64,000 nt of DNA. It comes from Pseudomonas fluorescens (GTDB lineage Bacteria; Pseudomonadota; Gammaproteobacteria; Pseudomonadales; Pseudomonadaceae). Within the stretch, counting starts at the first letter, position 1. Every line of letters starts with the position of its first letter. The position numbers and the translations under genes were made by a program. A model generated the notes under the pieces. The model did no database searches. It was not told the DNA's origin and worked only from the letters and a program-made list of their open reading frames with translations. This document shows positions 1-10,021 of the stretch, piece by piece. Where the stretch lies: positions 1 through 64,000 of the forward strand of contig NZ_LVEJ01000019.1 in assembly GCF_001648775.1 (NCBI RefSeq), given 5' to 3'.

Positions 1-20
1 GCGAGCCTGCTCGCGAAAGC
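1..20. repeat. REP element, truncated by window edge
   Basis: The first bases are the 3' part of the GAGCCTGCTCGCGAA hairpin repeat that recurs throughout the window. The other half lies outside. Confidence 0.8.
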
Positions 21-49
21 CATTGTTCAGACGACAAAGATCCTAAGGG

Positions 50-1228
50 TTACTTCTTTTCTGTATCCGCCACCTGCGGCACTTGCGGCAACGCCGCGCC
101 TTTTGGCCAGAGCATCCAGATCTGCCCTTGCTGCTTCATGTCCCCGGCCAGTTGCCCGGCCGCCTCCCCGGTGCCCCAGAACAGATCTGCACGAACCTCG
201 CCGGCAATTGCGCCGCCGGTGTCCTGCGCCGCCACCGGACGCACCAGGGCCGTACCATCCGGTTTTGTCGTCGACAGCCACAGCAGACTACCCAACGGAA
301 TCACCTTGCGATCCACCGCTGCGCTGTAACCCGCCGTCAACGGTACGTTCAGCGAACCGCGCGGGCCTTCGTTGCTGTCCGGGTTGCGGGTGAAGAACAC
401 ATAGCTCGGATTGCTGCCGAGCAGTTCCGGGATCCGCGCCGGGTTGGCTTTTGCCCAGTTGCTGATCGCGTTCATGGTCACGTCTTCTTTCTTCAGCTCA
501 CCCTGCTCGACCAGCCAGCGGCCGATCGGCCGGTACGGGTGGCCGTTCTGGTCGGCGTAAGCGATGCGCAGCTGTTTGCCGTCCTGGGTCTGAATCCGCC
601 CTGAACCCTGAATTTGCAGGAATTGCAGGTTCATCGGATCGGTCAGGTAGGCAACCACGGGGGCTTTGACGCCTTTGGATTCGATGGTGGCTGCGTCGTC
701 GTAAGGCTTGAGCACGCGACCTTCGAGGCGACCGCGCAGACGCTTGCCTTTCAGTTCCGGGTAAATGCTGTCCAGCGAGACGATGATCATGTCTTCCGGC
801 ACGCCGTACACCGGCACATTGGCCGTGTCTGTCGGCGTCAAACTGCCGGGGTAGACCGGTTCGTAGTAACCGGTGATCAAGCCGTTGGGGTTGTCGTTTT
901 CAGCGCGCAGGCCGTAGACGTCGAGGTTTTGTTTGAGGAAGGCGCGAATCTCGTCGGCGCTCTGCGGCACAGTGGCCGCTGCTGCGCAGGTCGGGCCCCA
1001 GACCGTATCAGCCTTGAGTCGGGTGCAGGCGCTGCGCCACGAACCGAAACCTGCCACCAGATCGCTGTCGGACACAACCGGCAGTGCTTCCCACGTGGCG
1101 CTGGAATAAGTGGCCAGTGCGTGGGTTTTCGGCTTGGCAGTCTCGCCACCGGTGCAGCCGGCGAGGATCGCCAGCAGCGGAAGGGTTGCGATCAACGGGT
1201 GACGCCAGGCCTTGAAACGGCTGTTCAT
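50..1228 (-). CDS. mltA: Membrane-bound lytic murein transglycosylase A (lipoprotein)
   Basis: MltA cleaves the MurNAc-GlcNAc bond of peptidoglycan, leaving 1,6-anhydro ends, at the inner face of the outer membrane. The 392-residue product opens with a lipoprotein signal whose lipobox LAGC places the acylated Cys at residue 25. The middle carries the MltA barrel (GLITGYYEP, IQGSGRIQ). The C-terminal 3D domain has the AQDTGGAI...DLFWG motif containing the catalytic Asp of the family. I start at 1228 because AGGAA lies 8 bases upstream and the signal peptide begins there; an in-frame ATG at 1276 would add 16 residues ahead of it. It is a single gene reading away from the cytochrome gene. Confidence 0.95.
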   Translation of the reverse strand: MNSRFKAWRHPLIATLPLLAILAGCTGGETAKPKTHALATYSSATWEALPVVSDSDLVAGFGSWRSACTRLKADTVWGPTCAAAATVPQSADEIRAFLKQNLDVYGLRAENDNPNGLITGYYEPVYPGSLTPTDTANVPVYGVPEDMIIVSLDSIYPELKGKRLRGRLEGRVLKPYDDAATIESKGVKAPVVAYLTDPMNLQFLQIQGSGRIQTQDGKQLRIAYADQNGHPYRPIGRWLVEQGELKKEDVTMNAISNWAKANPARIPELLGSNPSYVFFTRNPDSNEGPRGSLNVPLTAGYSAAVDRKVIPLGSLLWLSTTKPDGTALVRPVAAQDTGGAIAGEVRADLFWGTGEAAGQLAGDMKQQGQIWMLWPKGAALPQVPQVADTEKK

Positions 1229-1356
1229 GGAGTGATTCCTGTGCCGGTTGCCCGCGTGCTCCATGCGCTCGGACAACCCGTATTTTTAATAGGGCTATTG
1301 GTGTTTGACGGTGACGCGAGGATACTGGCCGCCGAATTCCGTGACCTGAAGCCATC

Positions 1357-1806
1357 ATGACTCTTAAAAGAATTTCTGTTGTATTGCTGGCCTGTCTGAC
1401 CCTTGCCGCCTGTGGCGGTGTCGACCCGAATTCCCCGCTGGGTCAACGCAAGGCGATCTTCAAGCAAATGCTCAAGACCGGCGAAGACCTCGGCGGCATG
1501 TTGCGTGGACGCATTCCGTTCGACGGGCCGAAGTTCGCCGAAGGCGCGGTCAAACTCGATGCGTTGTCCCATGAACCGTGGAAGCATTTCCCGCAGGTTC
1601 GCGAAGAGGATCACACCAGCGCCAAGGACGATGTCTGGAAACAGCAGGCGCGTTTTCAGGAAATGGCCCGCACCCTTGAAGCGGCCACCGGTGAATTGGT
1701 GATCGCCAGTCAGGTTCAGCCGTACAAAGCCAGCAACCTGGGGCCTGCAGTGCAGAAAGTTGAAGACGCCTGCACTGCTTGCCATAAACAGTTTCGCGAT
1801 CATTGA
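1357..1806 (+). CDS. Cytochrome c'-type haem lipoprotein
   Basis: The product is 149 residues long. Its N-terminal signal ends in a lipobox-like LAAC, followed by an alpha-helical body and a single haem-attachment motif C139-T-A-C142-H143 six residues before the C-terminus. A C-terminal CxxCH on a helical bundle of this size is the hallmark of the cytochrome c'/c556 family. These are periplasmic haem proteins linked to NO binding or electron transfer. The lipobox suggests this one is membrane anchored. There is no adjacent redox partner, so its physiological role cannot be inferred. A strong Shine-Dalgarno site is lacking, with only TGAAG just upstream. Confidence 0.85.
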   Translation: MTLKRISVVLLACLTLAACGGVDPNSPLGQRKAIFKQMLKTGEDLGGMLRGRIPFDGPKFAEGAVKLDALSHEPWKHFPQVREEDHTSAKDDVWKQQARFQEMARTLEAATGELVIASQVQPYKASNLGPAVQKVEDACTACHKQFRDH

Positions 1807-1830
1807 TTTTTGTAGTCTGAACTGACGCCT

Positions 1831-1910
1831 TCGCGAGCAGGCTCGCTCCCACAGTTGACCGGGTTGTCTAGGTGAACGCCGTCTAATGTGGGAGCGAGCC
1901 TGCTCGCGAA
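1831..1910. repeat. REPIN (two inverted REP copies, C-type arms)
   Basis: TCGCGAGCAGGCTCGCTCCCACA at 1831 is followed by its inverted copy ending at 1910, about 33 bases apart, between two convergent genes. Both arms carry the GAGCCTGCTC variant. Confidence 0.9.
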
Positions 1911-1938
1911 AAGGGCATCAAGTCCACCGCATTGCTTA

Positions 1939-2334
1939 TCACTTATCGATTTCGTCCAGCGCGTCCTGCAGTTCTTTGCGCGACTCGGCCAGTTTGTCTT
2001 TGCGCTTGTTGATCTTCTCCGGATCGCCTTTCTTCATGGCCTTGTCGAGATCCGCCTGACGCTGACTCACTTGGTGCTTGGCTTCGAGCACCTTGTTTTC
2101 GCGCTCTTTCTTCAGGCCCGCGTCGGTGCAGTGCTCGTTCACTTCACGCAGGGCCGTTTCCAGGCCTGCCTGCTGATCGGCATTGCCGCGCGTCTTGGCT
2201 TGTTCGATCTGGTTCATGATGCCCTGCTTTTTCGCAGCGCAGCCGGTCAGGCCCGGGGCGTCTTCGTCGGCCATTACGGGGGCGGCCATCATGCCGCAGA
2301 GGGTGAGCATGGCGAGCGGTGCAAGAAATTTCAT
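1939..2334 (-). CDS. DUF1090 family periplasmic protein
   Basis: The product is 131 residues. A signal peptide (MKFLAPLAMLTLCGMMAAPVMA, cleavage near residue 22) precedes a highly charged coiled-coil-like body with two Cys residues (GLTGCAAKK and NEHC). This pattern and length match the DUF1090 family (E. coli YqjC), small periplasmic proteins of unknown function. I chose the start at 2334, not an in-frame ATG at 2457, because GGAG sits 6 bases upstream and the signal peptide starts there. The longer reading would run into the end of ligB. Function is unknown; family assignment is fairly secure. Confidence 0.85.
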   Translation of the reverse strand: MKFLAPLAMLTLCGMMAAPVMADEDAPGLTGCAAKKQGIMNQIEQAKTRGNADQQAGLETALREVNEHCTDAGLKKERENKVLEAKHQVSQRQADLDKAMKKGDPEKINKRKDKLAESRKELQDALDEIDK

Positions 2335-2431
2335 AAAAGCTCCATGTGCAAAGGCAATCGGGTCGTTCAGGCACTGCGCTGTTGGAGCGCCTCGGCGGCC
2401 GATGGGTTCCCGGTGCGCCGGGATTGCGTGG

Positions 2432-4108
2432 TCAAAAACCGTCGATTCCGGCGGCATGTAAGGTTTCGCTCAAGGCCAGTACCTGCGGGTCGCGAAAGAA
2501 TGCGCTTAATTGCGCGGCGCGTCCCGGGCCGATACCGGCTTCTGCCAGCCATTGTTCGGTGTTGCGTTGTGCCAGCGCCTGCCACGAATCAGGCAGTCGG
2601 GCCTGACCGGTTGGCGGCAAGCCCAAGGCCCGGAGCCATTGAGCGAACGGCCGCTGGCGCGCACCGTTAAAACTGTTCATCAGGCGTTCGCTGCTGCGCT
2701 CGCCGAAGCCGGCAATGTTAGCAAGCTCTGGCGCGTCGAGGGTCAACCAATCCAGCAGGTTGTTTACGCGGCGTGTTTCGAGAAGTTTCTCCCAGGTGCC
2801 ACGGCCGACATGTTGCATCGCCAGACCCTGCTTGCCACTGAGCCAGGTCAGGCGTGCGAGAAACTGGCTCTCGCAGCCGGCGGTGGGTTGCCAGCAACTC
2901 AAGGTGTGGAAGTCTTCGGCGTTGGGGATATTGATGTCTGCCCGTTCGCTGGTGCGCAGCACGACACTGTCGAGCCGCGGAATGGTCAGGCCGGCGAGGC
3001 TGATCGCGATCTGATCACCGGGGCGAATATCCAGCGTTTGCCAGCGCTTCAACGAGCTGGCGCTGACCCGTTTGATCTCTCGGTCATCCAGCATGACCGG
3101 GATCAACTCGATCACCGGTGTGATACGCCCGGTGCGACCAATCTTGAAGTTGACCTTGCGCACTTGCGCCAACGCTTGCGCAAACGGATATTTCCAGGCG
3201 ACCGCCCAGTACGGCGCCCGCGCCTGCCAGCGCTCGGCGGGTGGACGCTGGCTCTGGCGCAAAACCACGCCGTCCGTGGCAAACGGCAGGGGTGAGCGAT
3301 ACCAGTGCTCGCGCCATTTCTGCGCCTCGGCGAAGTCGCTGACGGGATGGCTGAACGGTTCGATTGTGGCGAAACCCAGTGCTGCCAATCTGGCGATTCG
3401 CTCGGGCAAGTCCAAGGAGTCTTGCGGCCAGTCCCAGACGAACAGTCCGATGCCGGCGGCATGTTCGGCCTCAAGCGACTTTCTTCCCATCAGGCCTGCC
3501 ACGGTCGCGCGGGCGTTGACGCTGCCGGCTCGAGCTTGCACGTGTTCGTTCAAGCGCCAGTAGAGTTCGCCTTGCACCAGCAGATCCACGGGTTGTGAAA
3601 GGCGTTGAGGGATAGCGCCAATTTTCTGTGCCGATGCCGTCCAGTCTTGGCCACGAACGCCGTCACCACGACTGATGGCCTGATGCAGAACGCCTGCGCG
3701 ATAAATCAGCGTCACCGCGACGCCGTCGACTTTGGGTTGTACCCAGACATCCTGGCGGTCGCGTAGCCATGCTTCCACAGCCTGGGCTTTGTGCAGTTTA
3801 TCCAGGCCGGTATGGGCGATGGGGTGCGCGATCGAGCCTGAGGCCGTGCGCAAGGGATCGGCTGGCGAGGGCAATTTGAAGCACTCTCGCCATTCGTTCA
3901 GGCGGGTGCGCGATTGATCGTAGAGCTCATCGGCAATCAGTGAACGACCTTCGCGGTGATAGGCGTCGTCCCATTGGTCGATCTGTTTTTGCAGGGCGGC
4001 GATTTCGCTTTTTGCTTGAGTGGCCGGCCATTTCGGGCAATCGGCGTGGGCGTTGAGGGTCGTACAGGCGAGGAGAAAAACAGACAGCAGGCGCAGAGTA
4101 GCAAGCAT
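2432..4108 (-). CDS. ligB: NAD+-dependent DNA ligase LigB
   Basis: LigB seals nicked DNA using NAD+. The 558-residue product is shorter than LigA (about 670) and has the LigB layout. An N-terminal Ia-like region is followed by the adenylation domain with the lysine motif K126-V-D-G, the GELYWR motif, an OB fold, a short Cys-poor segment and helix-hairpin-helix repeats (IAGFGERSSERL; AGIGPGRAAQL). No BRCT domain follows. The first 22 residues (MLATLRLLSVFLLACTTLNAHA) look like a signal peptide, which is odd for a DNA enzyme but also seen in E. coli LigB. It lies upstream of the DUF1090 gene on the same strand, about 100 bases away, so the two may be co-transcribed. Confidence 0.95.
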   Translation of the reverse strand: MLATLRLLSVFLLACTTLNAHADCPKWPATQAKSEIAALQKQIDQWDDAYHREGRSLIADELYDQSRTRLNEWRECFKLPSPADPLRTASGSIAHPIAHTGLDKLHKAQAVEAWLRDRQDVWVQPKVDGVAVTLIYRAGVLHQAISRGDGVRGQDWTASAQKIGAIPQRLSQPVDLLVQGELYWRLNEHVQARAGSVNARATVAGLMGRKSLEAEHAAGIGLFVWDWPQDSLDLPERIARLAALGFATIEPFSHPVSDFAEAQKWREHWYRSPLPFATDGVVLRQSQRPPAERWQARAPYWAVAWKYPFAQALAQVRKVNFKIGRTGRITPVIELIPVMLDDREIKRVSASSLKRWQTLDIRPGDQIAISLAGLTIPRLDSVVLRTSERADINIPNAEDFHTLSCWQPTAGCESQFLARLTWLSGKQGLAMQHVGRGTWEKLLETRRVNNLLDWLTLDAPELANIAGFGERSSERLMNSFNGARQRPFAQWLRALGLPPTGQARLPDSWQALAQRNTEQWLAEAGIGPGRAAQLSAFFRDPQVLALSETLHAAGIDGF

Positions 4109-4226
4109 CGTGAGCGTCCTTGCTCAGGGGGAATGCTTGAAGGGTAGAAGACGAAAAGGCGTTCGGTGGGTGGGGTGTTTTGCGGGGTGTGTCTGCTCGG
4201 GAAGTGATGCCGGTCCGGCGGGCCTC

Positions 4227-4250
4227 TTCGCGAGCAGGCTCGCTCCCACA
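4227..4250. repeat. Single REP (C-type arm)
   Basis: One copy of TTCGCGAGCAGGCTCGCTCCCACA stands alone in the gap between ligB and metK, with no inverted partner nearby. Confidence 0.85.
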
Positions 4251-4289
4251 GGGGTTCGGGGGCAAGTTCAAAATTGTAGTTCAGGCATG

Positions 4290-4328
4290 AAAAAGCCCCG
4301 CACGGCGCGAACCGTGCGGGGCTTTTTT
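4290..4328. terminator. Bidirectional intrinsic terminator after metK
   Basis: An 11-bp stem (GCCCCGCACGG / CCGTGCGGGGC) is flanked by an A run on one side and six T on the other. It would end metK transcription on the minus strand and also block plus-strand readthrough. Confidence 0.9.
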
Positions 4329-4345
4329 GTACCGCGGGGGAAGTC

Positions 4346-5536
<1,191 letters not shown>

Positions 5537-5554
5537 CTCGATGTTTTCCTGAAT

Positions 5555-6550
5555 TTACCGATGGTGAGTGTCGCCAGCCGGTCGCTGAAAATGGCGGACC
5601 TGGATCTGGAAACCATTACGTAAGCCTACATAGAGGCTGTCCCCGGGAACGAGTCCCGCAGCGGTGGCCCAACGGGCCAAATCGTCCTGTTCAAACCCCA
5701 ACCACAGATCACCGCAGGCCTCCCTGGCCCAACTCTGGTTGTGGCTACATAACTCTGTCACGAGCAGACTACCGCCCGGTTGCAGCAGGTCGGCCATGTG
5801 CTTGAGCGCATCGGCCGGCGCGGCGAAATGGTGCAACACCATATTCAGTACAACGCAATCGGCCTTAAGGCTTGTGCCGTTCAATGCATCGGCCAATTGC
5901 AGGCTGACGTTAGCCAGCTGTTCACGTTCGCATACCTGACGCGCCAGTTCGAGCATCGCCGGGCTGTTGTCCAGCGCGGTTACGGTGCCGAAACGACGCG
6001 CCAGTTCCGGCAGAAAAGCACCATCGCCGGGGCCGACTTCAATGGCCGTGGCAGCACCATTGAAATTCAGTTTGTCGAGCAGGGCCAACACGCTTTCGCG
6101 GTACTGCGGCAAGCCTGCGATCAAATCCTGCTGGGCGCGAAATTTCTCCGCGACCCGGGCGAAAAAGTCCTGACTGGCCGCCGCACGTTGGCCGTGCACC
6201 TGTTCAATGCGCGTCTGCACATCGTCAGGCAGCGTCAGGTTGTCGACTTCTTCTAACAATGCTGCGTGCAACTTGCCGCCCAACAGTTCGGTGTGGGGCA
6301 GGGCGCGGCGATAGAAAATCGCGTTGCCTTCACGGCGGGTCGCCACCAGGTCGGCTTGTGCCAGTACCTTGAGGTGGTGGCTCATGCCGGACTGACCGAT
6401 GCCGAAAATCTGCGCCAGCTCCAGAACACCAAACGAATCGTTGGCCAGCGCGCGCAAGACATTCAGGCGCAGCGGATCGCCGCCGGCCTTGCACAGGGCC
6501 GCCAGCTCGTCGCAATCGTCATGGCGAATGGAAGGCACGCGTAAATTCAT
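5555..6550 (-). CDS. sahR: ArsR-type regulator fused to a SAM-methyltransferase-like sensor domain (SahR)
   Basis: The 331-residue protein has an ArsR winged helix at about residues 20-90 (recognition helix near GQSGMSHHLKVL, 52-63). This is joined to a class I methyltransferase fold with the SAM-binding motif EVGPGDGAFL at 171-180. This fusion matches SahR, the repressor of S-adenosylmethionine-cycle genes. In characterised members the methylase-like domain senses S-adenosylhomocysteine, which releases the protein from DNA. The gene precedes metK by 18 bases in one operon, and a palindrome of the expected type lies 41 bases upstream of its start. Identity as SahR is inferred from architecture, operator and neighbour. 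Some databases would simply call it an ArsR regulator/methyltransferase. Confidence 0.85.
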   Translation of the reverse strand: MNLRVPSIRHDDCDELAALCKAGGDPLRLNVLRALANDSFGVLELAQIFGIGQSGMSHHLKVLAQADLVATRREGNAIFYRRALPHTELLGGKLHAALLEEVDNLTLPDDVQTRIEQVHGQRAAASQDFFARVAEKFRAQQDLIAGLPQYRESVLALLDKLNFNGAATAIEVGPGDGAFLPELARRFGTVTALDNSPAMLELARQVCEREQLANVSLQLADALNGTSLKADCVVLNMVLHHFAAPADALKHMADLLQPGGSLLVTELCSHNQSWAREACGDLWLGFEQDDLARWATAAGLVPGDSLYVGLRNGFQIQVRHFQRPAGDTHHR

Positions 6551-6590
6551 AGGGCCGCAGTCTAGTGACGGTGAGAATTGATCGCAAGGC

Positions 6591-6614
6591 CAATATCAAA
6601 AAGTTTTGATATTG
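6591..6614. promoter_or_regulatory. Predicted SahR operator (11-2-11 palindrome)
   Basis: Two perfectly complementary 11-base arms, CAATATCAAAA and TTTTGATATTG, are separated by AG. The site lies 41 bases upstream of sahR and about 195 upstream of tktA. It most likely mediates autoregulation of sahR-metK. Confidence 0.75.
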
Positions 6615-6808
6615 CTCGATAAATGGCACTTCTCACGAGACGGTTAACTCTACAAACGAGTAGCGGAAAGGTTTCACCAACAGAAAGCGCCGCTATCCAT
6701 TGGAAAAACGCCCCCCGATGACTATCTGTCATTGCCCCGAGGCGCCCCGGTGAGGGAAAATGCCCTCCTTTTTTCCGTTTCAATCTATTCACACCCAGGA
6801 GATCAGCG

Positions 6809-8806
6809 ATGCCTAGCCGTCGTGAGCGTGCCAACGCCATTCGTGCCCTCAGCATGGATGCCGTGCAAAAAGCCAACAGCGGCCATCCCGGTGCCCCAAT
6901 GGGTATGGCAGATATTGCCGAAGTGCTTTGGCGCGACTACCTCAAGCACAACCCGAGCAATCCATCGTTCGCTGACCGTGACCGCTTCGTGCTGTCCAAC
7001 GGCCACGGCTCGATGTTGATCTACTCGCTGCTGCACCTGACCGGTTATGACCTGTCGATCGAAGACCTCAAGCAGTTCCGTCAACTGCACAGCCGCACCC
7101 CGGGCCACCCGGAATTCGGTTACACCCCGGGCGTTGAAACCACCACCGGCCCGCTGGGTCAGGGTCTGGCCAACGCCGTCGGTTTCGCTCTGGCTGAAAA
7201 AGTTCTGGCAGCGCAGTTCAACCGTCCGAACCACAACATCGTCGACCACCACACCTACGTGTTCCTGGGTGATGGTTGCATGATGGAAGGCATTTCCCAC
7301 GAAGTCGCTTCGCTGGCCGGTACGCTGGGTCTGGGCAAGCTGATTGCGTTCTACGATGACAACGGCATCTCCATCGACGGCGAAGTCGAAGGCTGGTTCA
7401 CCGACGACACCCCGAAGCGTTTCGAAGCCTACAACTGGCAAGTGATCCGCAACGTTGACGGTCACGACCCGGAAGAGATCAAGACCGCCATCGAAACCGC
7501 GCGCAAGAGCCCGCTGCCGACCCTGATCTGCTGCAAGACCACCATCGGTTTCGGCTCGCCGAACAAGCAGGGCAAAGAAGACTGCCACGGCGCCCCGCTG
7601 GGTGATGCGGAAATCGCGCTGACTCGCCAGGCGCTGAACTGGAACCACGGCCCGTTCGAAATTCCGGCCGACATCTATGCCGAGTGGGATGCCAAGGAAA
7701 AAGGTCGCGCGGCCGAAGCCGAGTGGGATCAGCGTTTCGCTGCCTACTCCGCTGCATTCCCGACCGAAGCCAACGAACTGGTGCGTCGTCTGAGCGGTGA
7801 GCTGCCAGCTGATTTCTCGGAAAAAGCCTCGGCCTACATCGCTGAAGTCGCGGCCAAAGGCGAAACCATCGCCAGCCGTAAAGCCAGCCAGAACACCCTG
7901 AACGCGTTCGGCCCGTTGCTGCCGGAACTGCTTGGCGGTTCGGCTGACCTGGCCGGTTCCAACCTGACCCTGTGGAAAGGTTGCAAGGGTGTCAGCGCTG
8001 AAGATGCCAGCGGCAACTACATGTACTACGGCGTGCGCGAATTCGGCATGACCGCAATCATGAACGGCGTCACCCTGCACGGCGGCCTGGTGCCTTACGG
8101 CGCGACCTTCCTGATGTTCATGGAATACGCCCGCAACGCCGTGCGCATGTCCGCGCTGATGAAGAAGCAAGTCATCCACGTCTACACCCACGACTCTATC
8201 GGTCTGGGCGAAGACGGCCCGACGCACCAGCCGATCGAACAACTGACCAGCCTGCGTACCACACCGAACCTCGACACCTGGCGTCCAGCCGATGCCGTTG
8301 AATCGGCGGTGGCCTGGAAAAACGCACTGGAGCGTAAGGACGGCCCATCGGCGCTGATCTTCTCGCGCCAGAACCTGCAGCACCAGGAACGCGATGCCGG
8401 CCAGATTGCCGACATCAGCCGTGGTGGTTACGTGCTGAAGGACTGCGCAGGCGAGCCTGAGCTGATCCTGATTTCGACCGGTTCGGAAGTCGGTCTGGCG
8501 GTTCAGGCTTACGACAAACTGACCGAGCAGGGCCGCAAGGTGCGTGTGGTTTCCATGCCGTGCACCAGCGTGTTCGATGCTCAGGATGCTGGTTACAAGC
8601 AAGCCGTGCTGCCGTTGCAGGTCAGCGCACGTATCGCGATCGAAGCGGCGCACGCCGACTTCTGGTTCAAGTACGTGGGTCTGGAAGGTCGCGTGATCGG
8701 CATGACCACGTACGGCGAATCGGCTCCGGCTTCGGCACTGTTCGAAGAGTTCGGCTTCACCCTGGAAAACATTCTGGGTCAGGCTGAAGAGCTGCTGGAA
8801 GACTGA
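6809..8806 (+). CDS. tktA: Transketolase
   Basis: Transketolase moves two-carbon units between sugar phosphates in the pentose phosphate pathway using thiamine diphosphate. The 665-residue length is standard. Visible motifs are GHPGAPMGMA near the N-terminus, the ThDP/Mg motif GDGCMMEGISHE, the GLGEDGPTHQPIEQ loop, and a C-terminal transketolase domain (STGSEVGLA). AGGAG lies 8 bases before the start. It heads a same-strand series with epd, pgk and fba that links pentose phosphate, erythrose-4-phosphate and triose metabolism. A REPIN separates it from epd, so it may be transcribed separately. Confidence 0.97.
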   Translation: MPSRRERANAIRALSMDAVQKANSGHPGAPMGMADIAEVLWRDYLKHNPSNPSFADRDRFVLSNGHGSMLIYSLLHLTGYDLSIEDLKQFRQLHSRTPGHPEFGYTPGVETTTGPLGQGLANAVGFALAEKVLAAQFNRPNHNIVDHHTYVFLGDGCMMEGISHEVASLAGTLGLGKLIAFYDDNGISIDGEVEGWFTDDTPKRFEAYNWQVIRNVDGHDPEEIKTAIETARKSPLPTLICCKTTIGFGSPNKQGKEDCHGAPLGDAEIALTRQALNWNHGPFEIPADIYAEWDAKEKGRAAEAEWDQRFAAYSAAFPTEANELVRRLSGELPADFSEKASAYIAEVAAKGETIASRKASQNTLNAFGPLLPELLGGSADLAGSNLTLWKGCKGVSAEDASGNYMYYGVREFGMTAIMNGVTLHGGLVPYGATFLMFMEYARNAVRMSALMKKQVIHVYTHDSIGLGEDGPTHQPIEQLTSLRTTPNLDTWRPADAVESAVAWKNALERKDGPSALIFSRQNLQHQERDAGQIADISRGGYVLKDCAGEPELILISTGSEVGLAVQAYDKLTEQGRKVRVVSMPCTSVFDAQDAGYKQAVLPLQVSARIAIEAAHADFWFKYVGLEGRVIGMTTYGESAPASALFEEFGFTLENILGQAEELLED

Positions 8807-8836
8807 TCCGGAAAAGATGTCGTCTGAGCTGACGCC

Positions 8837-8900
8837 TTCGCGAGCAGGCTCGCTCCCACATTGGAATGCATTTCCCTGTGGGAGCGAGCCTGCTCGCGAA
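8837..8900. repeat. REPIN (C-type arms)
   Basis: Convergent REP pair with a very short spacer (ATTGGAATGCATTTCCC) between tktA and epd. It probably forms a long hairpin in the tktA transcript. Confidence 0.9.
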
Positions 8901-8956
8901 AGCGTTGGTTCAGGCAACATCGCACTGACTGATTCCCCACGGTAATCGAGAACCCC

Positions 8957-10009
8957 ATGCCTCAACCGCGTCCCTTCAAAGTTGCACTCAACGGCTACGG
9001 CCGGATTGGTCGTTGCGTCTTGCGTGCGTTGTTTGAGCGAGGCGAAAAAGCCGGGTTTGAAATTGTCGCGATCAACGATCTGGCGGACATGGCCAGCATC
9101 GAATACCTGACACGCTTCGACTCCACCCACGGCCGTTTTCCGGGCGAAGTGCGAGTAGAAGGCGATTGTCTGCATATTAATGGCGACTGCGTGAAGGTCC
9201 TGCGCAGTGCCACCCCCGAAGGCATCGATTGGGCGTCGCTGGGCGTCGATCTGGTGCTCGAATGTTCCGGTGCCTACAACACCCGTGAAGACGGCCAGCG
9301 TTTCCTTAACGCCGGCGCGCCGCGCGTATTGTTCTCGCAGCCGATGGCCAGCGAGGCGGATGTCGACGCCACCATCGTTTACGGCGTCAATCAGGATTGC
9401 CTGACCGGCGACGAACTGCTGGTGTCCAACGCCTCCTGCACCACCAACTGCGGCGTGCCGTTGTTACGCCTGCTCGACAAGGCCATTGGCCTCGATTACG
9501 TGTCGATCACCACCATTCACTCGGCAATGAACGATCAGCCGGTGATCGACGCCTATCACCACGAAGACCTGCGCCGCACCCGTTCGGCGTTCCAGTCGGT
9601 GATCCCGGTGTCCACTGGTCTGGCGCGTGGTATCGAGCGCCTGCTGCCGGAACTTGCCGGGCGAATTCAGGCCAAAGCCGTACGCGTGCCGACGGTCAAC
9701 GTGTCCTGCCTCGACATCACGATGCAGACCGCCACCGCGACCGACGCCAATGAGGTCAACCGGATCCTGCGCGAGGCCGCCACCCATGGCCCGCTCAAAG
9801 GCCTGCTGGCCTACACCGAGCTGCCGCACGCCAGTTGTGATTTCAACCATGACCCACATTCGGCCATCGTCGATGCCAGTCAGACCCGTGTTTCCGGCCC
9901 CAAGCTGGTGAACATCCTGGCCTGGTTCGACAACGAATGGGGTTTTGCCAACCGAATGCTGGACGTTGCAGAACACTATCTGCAAACAGCAACTTCAAAA
10001 AAACCGTAG
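8957..10009 (+). CDS. epd: Erythrose-4-phosphate dehydrogenase (GAPDH family)
   Basis: Epd oxidises erythrose 4-phosphate to 4-phosphoerythronate with NAD+, the entry to pyridoxal phosphate synthesis. The 350-residue product has the GAPDH fold: a Rossmann motif NGYGRIGR (residues 12-19) and the catalytic Cys161 in SNASCTTNC. The sequence around it (CGVPLLRLLDKAIGLD) and the placement before pgk favour Epd over glycolytic GapA. A GAPDH (GapB) role cannot be excluded from sequence alone. The stop lies 12 bases before the chosen pgk start, so the two are translationally close. Confidence 0.88.
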   Translation: MPQPRPFKVALNGYGRIGRCVLRALFERGEKAGFEIVAINDLADMASIEYLTRFDSTHGRFPGEVRVEGDCLHINGDCVKVLRSATPEGIDWASLGVDLVLECSGAYNTREDGQRFLNAGAPRVLFSQPMASEADVDATIVYGVNQDCLTGDELLVSNASCTTNCGVPLLRLLDKAIGLDYVSITTIHSAMNDQPVIDAYHHEDLRRTRSAFQSVIPVSTGLARGIERLLPELAGRIQAKAVRVPTVNVSCLDITMQTATATDANEVNRILREAATHGPLKGLLAYTELPHASCDFNHDPHSAIVDASQTRVSGPKLVNILAWFDNEWGFANRMLDVAEHYLQTATSKKP

Positions 10010-10021
10010 GAAGTGCGACCC

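Noticed and set aside
6803..9175. Very long minus-strand open frame opposite tktA (790 codons)
   Set aside because: It is the shadow of the GC-rich third codon positions of tktA. The product has no family pattern and the plus strand holds a complete transketolase.
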